The notes below the pieces were generated by a model. It was given only the letters and a program-made list of their open reading frames with translations, had not been told where the DNA came from and did no database searches. Made by a program: the position numbers and the translations under genes. From NCBI GenBank assembly GCA_023429845.1, contig JAEZCY010000067.1:1-29241 (forward strand): a DNA stretch of 29,241 nt, given 5' to 3'. Below are positions 1-14,092 of the stretch, piece after piece (the first letter of the stretch is position 1; every line of letters begins with the position of its first letter). The DNA comes from Acidobacteriota bacterium (GTDB lineage: Bacteria > Acidobacteriota > Vicinamibacteria > Vicinamibacterales > Vicinamibacteraceae).

Positions 1-666
1 GCCCACGAGCCACACCGCGATGACCACGGCGCCGAGGATGCCGAACGAGCGCACGAGCCGCCGCTCCCGCACGCGCGCCACCGTCGCGCCCGTCAGCAGC
101 GCGATGACCGGCACGGCCAGCGCGCACCACGCCCGCAGCTGCCACATCAGCGCCAGGCGCGGCGAGTAGCCGCCCTGCCGGCGGAAATACGTCTGCACCG
201 ACGACAGCTCGCCGTTCGTGAGCATGTAGGGCGGGTAATCCGGCGCGAATCCGGCTGCGTGCTCCACACCGAGCACGGCCCGTCGCGTGCCCACCGGCAG
301 CACGTACCCGAGAAACACGTACAGGACGACCGCCAGCACCGCGCCGAGCGCGATACACGTCCACGCCGCACGGCCGCGCGTGCCCGCCGACTCGCGTCGC
401 AACGCGGGTGCCGAGGAGAGCACGAGTCCCACGAGCGCCGCCCCGGTGAACGCCGTCCAGTACGGTACGAGCCAGGCATGCACGTGCGGCCGCATCGGCG
501 ACGGCGAACCGGACTGCGCACCAGCGAGAAAGCCCGGCACCAGCGCCAGTGCGAACACCACGGCGCCGAGCGCCAGACCGACACCTACTTTTGCCGCGAG
601 CAGCGCGGGAGGCCGCCAGGAGTCGGCGGCCGGCGCGGGCGGCGGAGGCGCTGTGTCGTGCGGCAT
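1..666 (-). CDS. Multi-pass membrane protein, N-terminal part (runs off the left edge)
   Basis: The frame opens with ATG at 666 and stays open for 222 codons to the edge, so the C-terminus is missing. An in-frame TAG lies nine codons upstream, which supports this start. The N-terminus is proline/alanine-rich and cytoplasmic-looking (MPHDTAPPPPAPAADSW). Hydrophobic segments follow at about residues 22-48, 65-85 and 100-122, then a polar stretch with GELSSVQTYFRRQGGYSPR, then two more segments at about 178-196 and 206-222. The polar stretch followed by helices vaguely recalls the end of LptF/LptG permeases (an EL motif, a basic segment, then an LxxP-type helix), but the large jellyroll between the helix groups is absent. 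I therefore do not assign a function. It is the last gene in a run of minus-strand genes. Confidence 0.6.
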   Translation of the reverse strand, partial: MPHDTAPPPPAPAADSWRPPALLAAKVGVGLALGAVVFALALVPGFLAGAQSGSPSPMRPHVHAWLVPYWTAFTGAALVGLVLSSAPALRRESAGTRGRAAWTCIALGAVLAVVLYVFLGYVLPVGTRRAVLGVEHAAGFAPDYPPYMLTNGELSSVQTYFRRQGGYSPRLALMWQLRAWCALAVPVIALLTGATVARVRERRLVRSFGILGAVVIAVWLVG

Positions 667-731
667 GAGCGGACGCGTGCACGCATGCTAACAGAGCCAC
701 GCCGCGGCCAGGCGCTCGCGCGCCGCGCACC

Positions 732-2321
732 CTAGCGCGACGCAGAACGGTCCAATCGCGCGAGGCGCTGGCGCAACATGCGCGTGAACGCCTCGCGATC
801 GCCGGGCGTCACCGACGGTGCCGCTGCGACGACGACACCACGCTGCGCCACCGCCCGCGCCTCGTCGGTGCGGCCCGCGCCTTCGAGCACTTCGCTCAGC
901 GAGTCATAGGCGTTCGGCGACGCGGGGTACATCTCCACGACCTCGCGCAGCACCGCGACGGCCGGCTCGAACGCCCGCGCGTGGAACAACCGGTAGCCGA
1001 CCGCGTTCAACGACCGCTCTTCGAACACGGGCGCCTGCGGATCCCGCGCGCGGTCGGCACGGAACTGGCCGAGCGCCACCTCCCCGCCATGGCGCTGCAG
1101 CCGGGCGCCGAACTCTTCGGCGGTCATCGCCGGCACGATGGCCGGCAGCACGCGCATCGTGACGAGCCGCTCAACCGTCCCGTTCGCCTCGGGCCGCGAT
1201 TCGAGGAAGGCGCGCGCCGCGGCATCCTTCTTCACGTGCGCATCGAAGAACGCCCGCAGGTAGCGGTTCGTCGTTTCGAAGACTTGCCGCGTGCGCGTTC
1301 CCTGCGCGCCGCGAAGACCGGGGGTCAGGCTGGCCAGCATGCCCTCGGTGGCGAAGTCGGCATGCGTGAGGCCCGGTGCGTCCGCGAGGTAGTGGTAGCG
1401 GGTCGAGTAGCGCATCTGCTCGAAGTCGGCGCGGCGGTTCTCGTGCTCGCTGAGGGGCACGCCGTACATGTGGAGAAACGGCACGCGCAGGGCAGCCACG
1501 TCGTAGCCCCAGCCGCGCTGGAGCGGCCACATCACGCGATCGTCGAAGATGGCGCTCTCCAGGTCACAGACCGCCATGACGTCCGGATGGCGCATGGCAA
1601 GCAGGATCTGCGAGAAGCCGGCGCCGCTGAACCCGAGCGCCCCGAGGGCCGCAGGGTCGACCTGCGGCCGCGTCCGCCGCAGCCGCGCAACGGCCACCTC
1701 CATGTCGCGGACCGCGACCTCGAGGCCGCGACCGGGGTCGAGCTCGTGGCCGTCGCCGCCAGACACGTAGGCCAGCACGTACCCGTGGCTGGCAAGGTGC
1801 TCGTTGGTGATCGTCGTCGCGAACGGGCGGAGCTGCCCGACGATCAACGGAAACGGACCGGGAGCCGGCGCGGCGTCGCGCACCGCCAGGAAGGTGTCGG
1901 CGAGCAGTGCGTCGAAGCTCGCGTCGTCCAGCGTGCCGTATCCCGACAGCGTGCGGCGCAGCATGGCGGCGCGTTCCGCGCGCTGTTCCTGCAGGTCCGT
2001 CGGCGCCACCGGCGAGCGGTGCGCCACGAGGTAGTCGCTCACCGACATCGGTGCGTCCGCTGAACGAACGGCCGGGTACCACACGTCCACGGTGATCGGG
2101 CGCGCGCGCCGATCGAGCGGCACGACACGCCCGTCACGGTGAGCCGGCCCTTCCGGGCGGGTGTCGTCGCGAAGCACGAGCCGCGTGAACCCCACCGGAT
2201 GCGGCCCTGCGGTCAGGTCGCCGTGCAGCCGCGAGGCATGCGGCTGGTCGTCGCCGAGGGCCGCAGGTGCGGCCGCAACCGTGCACAAAGCCATCGTGAG
2301 GAACAGGGACGTCACGCGCAT
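732..2321 (-). CDS. Exported alpha/beta hydrolase (dienelactone-hydrolase / PAF-acetylhydrolase-like) with C-terminal TPR-like tail
   Basis: 529 residues. The start at 2321 is preceded by GGAGGT four bases upstream. Residues 1-23 form a Sec signal peptide (MRVTSLFLTMALCTVAAAPA). The segment WYPAVRS near residue 82, a central FPLIVGQ strand and a nucleophile elbow LGFSGAG with Ser232 place it among the secreted PAF-acetylhydrolase/dienelactone-type hydrolases. The likely catalytic His is H320 in GLTHADF; the acid is not obvious. The elbow reads G-F-S-G-A rather than G-x-S-x-G, which is a departure from consensus. Roughly residues 430-500 contain helical text typical of a TPR pair (FEPAVAVLREVVEMYP, NAYDSLSEVLEGAG). 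Substrate unknown; probably a periplasmic esterase or peptidase-like enzyme. It is 105 bp downstream of the exonuclease gene on the same strand. Confidence 0.8.
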   Translation of the reverse strand: MRVTSLFLTMALCTVAAAPAALGDDQPHASRLHGDLTAGPHPVGFTRLVLRDDTRPEGPAHRDGRVVPLDRRARPITVDVWYPAVRSADAPMSVSDYLVAHRSPVAPTDLQEQRAERAAMLRRTLSGYGTLDDASFDALLADTFLAVRDAAPAPGPFPLIVGQLRPFATTITNEHLASHGYVLAYVSGGDGHELDPGRGLEVAVRDMEVAVARLRRTRPQVDPAALGALGFSGAGFSQILLAMRHPDVMAVCDLESAIFDDRVMWPLQRGWGYDVAALRVPFLHMYGVPLSEHENRRADFEQMRYSTRYHYLADAPGLTHADFATEGMLASLTPGLRGAQGTRTRQVFETTNRYLRAFFDAHVKKDAAARAFLESRPEANGTVERLVTMRVLPAIVPAMTAEEFGARLQRHGGEVALGQFRADRARDPQAPVFEERSLNAVGYRLFHARAFEPAVAVLREVVEMYPASPNAYDSLSEVLEGAGRTDEARAVAQRGVVVAAAPSVTPGDREAFTRMLRQRLARLDRSASR

Positions 2322-2426
2322 CGGGACCTCCAGCTCGCCTGTCGGGGAACGATGCGCCCAGCGTGACCGCGAGCACCGCGCAGGCGCCAGGCGTCCGTGA
2401 CGAAAGGGAGTCGCGCTGCCGCAGGC

Positions 2427-3293
2427 TCAGCGGCGGCGTTCCGCGGCCGGCTGCGTCACCGCCGCATCGAGGCGCGCCGCGAACGACTCGAACCCCGGGG
2501 TCGGCCCCTGCCAGCGCAACTGCTCGACATCCTCGAACAGCGGCAGGTCGCTTCGCAGGGTGGCGAGCGTGCGGAACAGGTACGCGAGGTCGCGGTGCTC
2601 GGCGAGCGTACGGGCCAGGCCCGCCGGATTGCTCGCGTTCACGGCCCACGTGCGGTGATCGGCAGGAATCGCGTCGATGTGCTCGTAGTGTGCCAGCACG
2701 GCGGCCGCGGACTTCGCGCCCCAGCCGCGAATGCCGGGATAGCCATCCGCCGCATCGCCGACGAGCGCCAGGTAGTCGGGGATCGATGCGGGCCCGACAC
2801 CGAACTTCGCCCGCACCCCGGCCTCGTCCACCGTGGTGCGTGTGCGCCGGTGCACCTGCACCACGCGCGTTCCCCGCACGCACTGCGCCAGATCCTTGTC
2901 GGGCGTGCATATCGCCACCTGCTCGACGCGGCCGTCCTCGCATGCCAGCGCCGCCGCCGACGCGAGCGCATCGTCGGCCTCGACTTCCACCATCGGCCAG
3001 ACGACGATTCCGGCCGCCGTGAGTGCCTCCTCGAGCAGCGGGAACTGCGCCCAGAGATCCGGCGGGATGCCGGCACCCGTCTTGTAGCCCGGCCAGAGAT
3101 CGTTGCGAAAGGATTCGATGACGTGATCGGTGGCCACCCCGAGGTGGGTGGCGCCCTGCCGGATCATCGCGAGCAGCGAATGCAGGACGGCGCGGACTGC
3201 GGCCACTTCCCTGCCCTCGTCGTCGCGAGCCGGCGGCACGGCGTGGTAGTGGCGGAAGAGTTCGTAGGTGCCGTCGACGAGGTGGACGTTCAC
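2427..3293 (-). CDS. Stand-alone 5'-3' exonuclease (flap endonuclease / PolA N-terminal domain family)
   Basis: 288 residues, close to the size of the isolated 5'-3' exonuclease domain of DNA polymerase I. Metal-site motifs are in the expected order: LVDG with D7 at the N-terminus, FRNDLWPGYK (61-71), EVEADDA (103-109), TPDKDL (130-135), and the helix-hairpin-helix segment LVGDAADGYPGIRGWG (177-192) with D180 and D183. Expected role: metal-dependent removal of 5' flaps or RNA primers in the cytoplasm. The start is GTG at 3293. It overlaps the TGA of the upstream hydrolase in the four bases GTGA, so translation is probably coupled. The C-terminus after about residue 225 is less conserved, with no polymerase domain attached. 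Confidence 0.9.
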   Translation of the reverse strand: MNVHLVDGTYELFRHYHAVPPARDDEGREVAAVRAVLHSLLAMIRQGATHLGVATDHVIESFRNDLWPGYKTGAGIPPDLWAQFPLLEEALTAAGIVVWPMVEVEADDALASAAALACEDGRVEQVAICTPDKDLAQCVRGTRVVQVHRRTRTTVDEAGVRAKFGVGPASIPDYLALVGDAADGYPGIRGWGAKSAAAVLAHYEHIDAIPADHRTWAVNASNPAGLARTLAEHRDLAYLFRTLATLRSDLPLFEDVEQLRWQGPTPGFESFAARLDAAVTQPAAERRR

Positions 3294-4174
3294 GATGGCG
3301 ACTGCCCCTGGAGGAACCGGACGATCGCCTCGACGAACAGCGGGCCGTGGACGAGTGCGGCGTCGTTGTGATCAGCGCCGGGCACGGTAACGAAGGCCTT
3401 GCGAAACGGTATGGCCTCGTACAGGGCCCGGCTCTGCCGGATCGGCACGATGGCGTCACGGTCGCCGGCCACCACGAGCACGGGCGCACTCACCCGGCCG
3501 ATGTACTCGATGGACGCATAGCGATCCCGCACCAGCCAGCGCACCGGCAGGAAAGGATAGTGGACGGCGCCCACATCCGCCATGGACGTGAACGGTGATC
3601 GGAGCACCAGCGCGGCGGGCGCCTGCTCGCTCGCCAGTTGAACGGCGACCCCGGTGCCGAGCGATTCGCCGACGTACACCACGCGACGCGGATCCACGTC
3701 GCCACGGCGCAACAGCCACGCCCGGGCCGCACGTGCGTCGGCGAGCAGCCCCGACTCGGACGGGTGCCCGGTGCTGTCACCGAAGCCGCGGTAGTCGAAC
3801 AGCAGGACGGCAAGCCCCCGCGCCCGCAGCGCCTCGGCCAGTTCGGCGCGGTACGCGCGGTTGCCCGCATTGCCGTTGAACACGATCGCGGTGAACGCGT
3901 CGCCTGGAGGCGGAGCCAGGAACCAGGCGCCGAGGGTCTCGCCGTCCTCGGTGGGAATGGCGACCACCTCTGCGTCGGCGAGCCCGAGCGATGCGGGGTC
4001 GGCCATGACTCGATGCGGGAAATAGACGAGGCGTCGCTGGCCCGCCCAGACCACGGCCACCAGAAGGAGGCCCAGCACGGCCGCCGGCACGAGCAACCGG
4101 AGCATGCGCCCGATCATGCCGCGATCCGGCCCGCGACGCGGCGGGGGCCCTCCGCCTGCGAGCGACCGACCCAT
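3290..4174 (-). CDS. Membrane-anchored alpha/beta hydrolase (ABHD13 / YfhR / BEM46-like)
   Basis: 294 residues from the upstream-most ATG. One N-terminal hydrophobic helix lies at about 25-45 (LRLLVPAAVLGLLLVAVVWA), then YFPHR, a hallmark just before the hydrolase core in this family. The oxyanion segment is FNGNAGNR (99-106), the nucleophile elbow is VGESLGTG with S171, and the acid and base are D240 in GDRDAIVP and H269 in GADHND. The triad is complete. This is a serine hydrolase of unknown substrate facing the periplasm or anchored at the inner membrane. The first 19 residues are poorly conserved in character, so Met20 (4117) or Met24 (4105) may be the true start; none of the three has a strong Shine-Dalgarno. 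Its stop overlaps the exonuclease start by four bases. Confidence 0.85.
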   Translation of the reverse strand: MGRSLAGGGPPPRRGPDRGMIGRMLRLLVPAAVLGLLLVAVVWAGQRRLVYFPHRVMADPASLGLADAEVVAIPTEDGETLGAWFLAPPPGDAFTAIVFNGNAGNRAYRAELAEALRARGLAVLLFDYRGFGDSTGHPSESGLLADARAARAWLLRRGDVDPRRVVYVGESLGTGVAVQLASEQAPAALVLRSPFTSMADVGAVHYPFLPVRWLVRDRYASIEYIGRVSAPVLVVAGDRDAIVPIRQSRALYEAIPFRKAFVTVPGADHNDAALVHGPLFVEAIVRFLQGQSPS

Positions 4175-4218
4175 TGCGTCATAGGTAAGCTGATGCTGCC
4201 GCGTAGCCGCATGACGGG

Positions 4219-4247
4219 TTGACGTCGCGTCGTGCCCGGGACATGAT
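4219..4247 (+). promoter_or_regulatory. Predicted sigma-70 promoter for the wHTH-DUF5985 operon
   Basis: TTGACG at 4219-4224 (5 of 6 to the -35 consensus), a 17-base spacer, then CATGAT at 4242-4247 (4 of 6 to the -10 consensus). It points to the GTG start at 4288 and leaves a 5' leader of about 35 bases. It sits in the divergent gap between the hydrolase at 4174 and this operon. Prediction from sequence only. Confidence 0.45.
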
Positions 4248-4258
4248 GCGCGTCATGT
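4241..4258. promoter_or_regulatory. Dyad overlapping the -10 region (candidate operator)
   Basis: ACATGATGCGCGTCATGT has perfect 6-base outer arms (ACATGA / TCATGT), and pairing extends to 7 of 8 positions. It covers the predicted -10 element and start point of the operon, where a repressor dimer would act. The first gene of the operon encodes a winged-helix protein, so autoregulation is a natural guess, not shown. Confidence 0.4.
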
Positions 4259-4287
4259 CGTCGGCACGGGGAGGCCACTGAGGGCGC

Positions 4288-4686
4288 GTGGACGGGGAGC
4301 GCACGGACGAGCTGACCTCGCCTGAGCTCAGGGCATTCATCTACAGTTGTATCGACAGCGTCGAGCAGGTGCAGGTGCTGGACCTGCTGAGCTCGTCGGA
4401 CGCCGCCTGGACGCCGCGTCGTGTTGCCGCGCAGGCGTCGCTGAGCGACACGGTGGCCCGCCATCATCTCGAGTCGATGGCCGCCCGCGGCCTGGTGTCC
4501 ATCACCGTCGCGAGCGAGACGACCTACCGCTACGCACCGAAGACCGACGCGCTGCGCCGGTACGGCGACCAACTCGTCGCCCAGTACCGTCGCGCCCCCA
4601 TGTCGGTGATTCGCCTCATCGCCAACAACGTCGCCCCGTCGGTCAAGCGCATTGCCGACGCGTTCAGGCTGCGGGACCGGAGCTGA
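4288..4686 (+). CDS. Winged-helix (ArsR/MarR-like) DNA-binding protein
   Basis: 132 residues, GTG start at 4288; a GGGGAGG stands about 14 bases upstream and a weaker GAGGG lies closer. Residues 20-80 read like a winged helix-turn-helix: a helix with VEQVQVLDLLSSS, then WTPRRVAAQASLSDTVARHH as the helix-turn-helix pair, HLESMAARGLV as the following helix, and a wing with SITVASETTYRYAP. The C-terminal helix (residues 88-130) is basic and may dimerise. No sensor or metal motif is visible. Three bases separate it from the first DUF5985 gene, so it very likely belongs to the same transcript and may control it. It lacks a receiver domain, so it is not an obvious partner of the nearby kinases. Confidence 0.75.
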   Translation: MDGERTDELTSPELRAFIYSCIDSVEQVQVLDLLSSSDAAWTPRRVAAQASLSDTVARHHLESMAARGLVSITVASETTYRYAPKTDALRRYGDQLVAQYRRAPMSVIRLIANNVAPSVKRIADAFRLRDRS

Positions 4687-4689
4687 CCG

Positions 4690-4947
4690 ATGGCCGTGCT
4701 CGTCTACCTCCTGTGTGCGTTCACGAGCGCCGCGTGCGCGGCCTTCCTGCTGCGCGAGTACCGCCGCGCCCGGTCGCGACTGCTGCTGTGGACGTCCCTC
4801 GCGTTCGTGACCCTGACGCTCAGCAATGTGCTGATCTTCCTCGACTTCGTGGTGATCGACAGCGTCAGCCTGGCGCTGCCGCGCGCCGGCACCGCCTGGC
4901 TCGCCACCTCGATCCTCGTGTTCGGCCTCATCTGGGACGCAGACTGA
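4690..4947 (+). CDS. Small membrane protein, DUF5985-type (first copy)
   Basis: 85 residues with three hydrophobic helices at about 2-20, 33-52 and 66-82, linked by a basic loop (LLREYRRARSRLLLW). The pattern of helix, REYRRARSRLLLWTSLAF, helix, FLDFVV, helix matches what I recall of the DUF5985 family, whose members occur as adjacent pairs. Function unknown. It begins three bases after the winged-helix gene and ends one base before the second copy. The ATG at 4690 is the only sensible start. Confidence 0.75.
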   Translation: MAVLVYLLCAFTSAACAAFLLREYRRARSRLLLWTSLAFVTLTLSNVLIFLDFVVIDSVSLALPRAGTAWLATSILVFGLIWDAD

Positions 4948-4948
4948 C

Positions 4949-5200
4949 GTGGAGACCTTCCTGCACGGGGGCACGGCCGTGAACTGCGCGGTCATCGGCT
5001 TGTTCTTCCTGCGCTTCTGGACGCGCTCGCGCGACAGCCTGTTCCTGTGGTTCTCGTGCGCCTTCCTGATCATGGGCGTCGAGCGTGCCGTGCTCGGATT
5101 GCTGCCGTTCATGACCGAATGGCGGCACTACGTCTACCTGCTGCGCCTGCTCGCCTTCTGCCTCATCATCTACGGCATCGTCGACAAGAACCGCAGGTAG
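4949..5200 (+). CDS. Small membrane protein, DUF5985-type (second copy)
   Basis: 83 residues, GTG start at 4949, one base after the preceding stop, so translation is almost certainly coupled. It has the same plan as its neighbour: helix at 8-24, basic loop with FWTRSRDSLFLWFSCAF, helix at 30-50, helix at 62-78, and a short charged tail (DKNRR). The shared core RxSRxxLLxW/RDSLFLWFSCAF suggests that the two arose by duplication and form a heterodimer or larger assembly in the inner membrane. No enzymatic motif is visible. The operon then meets the kinase genes tail to tail, with 75 bases between stops and no clear terminator hairpin. Confidence 0.75.
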   Translation: METFLHGGTAVNCAVIGLFFLRFWTRSRDSLFLWFSCAFLIMGVERAVLGLLPFMTEWRHYVYLLRLLAFCLIIYGIVDKNRR

Positions 5201-5275
5201 GCCGCGCGGAGACGGCCCCCCGCGCCCGGCGGCGCGCGATGATGACGCAGGCGCGGAGCACCAGCCCGCCCCACG

Positions 5276-6975
5276 TCAGGCGCGCTCACCCGCCTCGGCG
5301 GTCTGCGCCTCTCTCGTGGACGGCAACGCGGGCAACACCACGCGAAACGTCGCGCCCGCACCGGCGCCAGCGCTGCTCGCCTCGATCGAGCCGCCGTGCA
5401 GTTCCACCAGGTGTCGCGCGATGGACAGCCCGAGCCCCAGCCCGAACGACTCGCGCGTCGTGGATGCGTCCTCCTGCCGGAAACGCTCGAAGACGTGCGG
5501 CAGGAAGGTCTGCGAGATGCCGCGGCCCGTGTCGGTGACGCCAATGGCCATCGCGTCCGCCATGTCCTGCGCGCGCACGTCCACGCGGCCCCCGGGCGGC
5601 GTGAACTTGACGCCGTTGTGAATCAGGTTCCAGAACACCTGCTGCAACCGCCGCGCGTCGCCGACGACGGTGCACGAGGGCGCCTCCATGTGCAGCGCGA
5701 TGGACACCTTCTTGGCCTCGGCCGTCGGACGGATGGCTTCGACGGTCATCTCGAGCACGGCCGCCAGGTCCACGACACCCATCTCGAGGCGGATGTTGCC
5801 CGTCATCAGGCGGGTCATGTCGAGCAGGTCCTCGATGAGCTTTGCCTGCATCGTCGCGTTGCGTTCGATGATCGCCACGGTGTTCCGTGCCTCGTCGGGC
5901 ACGGTCTCGTCCTGCTGGAGGATCGACAGCCATCCCAGCACCGCATTCAACGGCGTCCGCAGCTCGTGGCTCAGTGTGGCGAGGAAGTCGTCCTTCAGCC
6001 GCACCTGCAGCTCGGCCTCGTCACGGGCTTCCCGCGCCTGCCGCAACAGATCCTCCCGCTCATGTGCCGCTTCCCGTTCAGCGGTCACGTCGCGAGTGAC
6101 GCCGACCATGCGGTCGCCCTGGCCGGCATCGTCAGGGACCACGCGTCCCCGTTCGGTGAGCCAGACGACCGAGCCGTCGGGACGCACGACGCGGTACTCG
6201 CACTCGTAGGCGCCCGATCGCAGCGCGTCCTGCAGGCAGCCCTCGACACGATCCCGGTCGTCGTCGTGCAACAGGCGCGTGATGCGCCGCTCCGGGCCGA
6301 ACGCCTGCGGCGGGAAGCCGAAGCACGCTTCCGGATCGGATGCCCACGTCATCTCGCCCGTGGTGAGATGCCACTCCCACGCGGTCATCTGCGCGACGTC
6401 CATGGCCATGGCGAGCCGATCGGCATTCTCGAGCACACCCCGGTGGGCCCGCGTCAGCGCCTGCGTGCGTTCCTGCACGCGGGCTTCGAGCTCCTGGTTG
6501 GCCTGCTGCAGCGCCGCCTGTGCCCGCTCGCGTTCGGCGATCTCGCGCTGCAGCACGTCGTTGACGTCGGCGAGCGCGCGCGTCTTGCGGAACAGCTCGA
6601 TGAAGACGCCGATCTTCGAGCGAAGCACCTCCGGGTTGACCGGCTTGCTCAGGTAGTCCACCGCGCCCACGCCGTAGCCACGCAGGATCTCGCTCTCGTC
6701 TGGCGAGTGCGCCGTGAGGAACAGGATCGGGATGTGCTGCGATCGCTTGCGTTCCTTGATCAAGCCCGCCAGCTCGATGCCCGTCATGCCCGGCATGCGG
6801 ATGTCGAGCACCATCGCCGCGAACTCGTGTCGCAGGAGGGCCAGGAGCGCTTCGTCGGGCGACTGCGCGCGGACCAGGACGCATTCCGACGGCGAGAGCA
6901 TCGCCTCCAGCGCGTCGAGGTTCCTGGGCTCGTCGTCGACGATGAGCACCTTCGGGCGCTCTGCCGGCGTGGTCG

Positions 6976-6979
<4 letters not shown>
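5276..6979 (-). CDS. Hybrid sensor kinase: receiver - coiled coil - PAS - HisKA - HATPase
   Basis: 567 residues from ATG 6979, chosen because it overlaps the stop of the upstream kinase in ATGA; the frame continues further upstream but only inside that gene. Receiver at 10-125 (VLIVDDEPRN, phospho-acceptor D59 in VLDIRMPGMTG, K112 in YLSKPVNP). Coiled coil at about 135-185 (REIAERERAQAALQQANQEL). PAS_3-type fold at about 188-305 (WEWHLTTGEM, YRVVRPDGSVVW). HisKA with H338 in LSHELRTPLNA. HATPase with N box NLIHNGVKFTP, VTDTGRGIS and GLGLGLS. No membrane segment and no DNA-binding output domain, so it is a cytoplasmic kinase with an N-terminal receiver, likely taking or giving phosphate in a relay with the coupled poly-HAMP kinase. 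Confidence 0.9.
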
Positions 6980-13857
<6,878 letters not shown>

Positions 13858-14092
13858 GTCGTGGGCTCGTCGGGCGGGAGAGACACCCGACTCACACGAC
13901 TACGGCGACACCGGCCGCATGGGCCAGCGACACAGAGAGAGAGGCGAGCCGTGCCGGATGAACTGGGAACCGCGCCGATCTCGCGGAACATAACACGGTC
14001 GCTCCGAGTCGCAGCTCAGCCGTGAGGCGCGTCGGCAGCGTACGGGGACGGGACGTACTCGCGGGGACAACGCCGAGGTGTGCCGCCTGCCC

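Noticed and set aside
2134..3489. A 451-codon minus-strand frame across three genes
   Set aside because: It overlaps the hydrolase, exonuclease and ABHD13-like genes in another frame and is arginine-rich without motifs.
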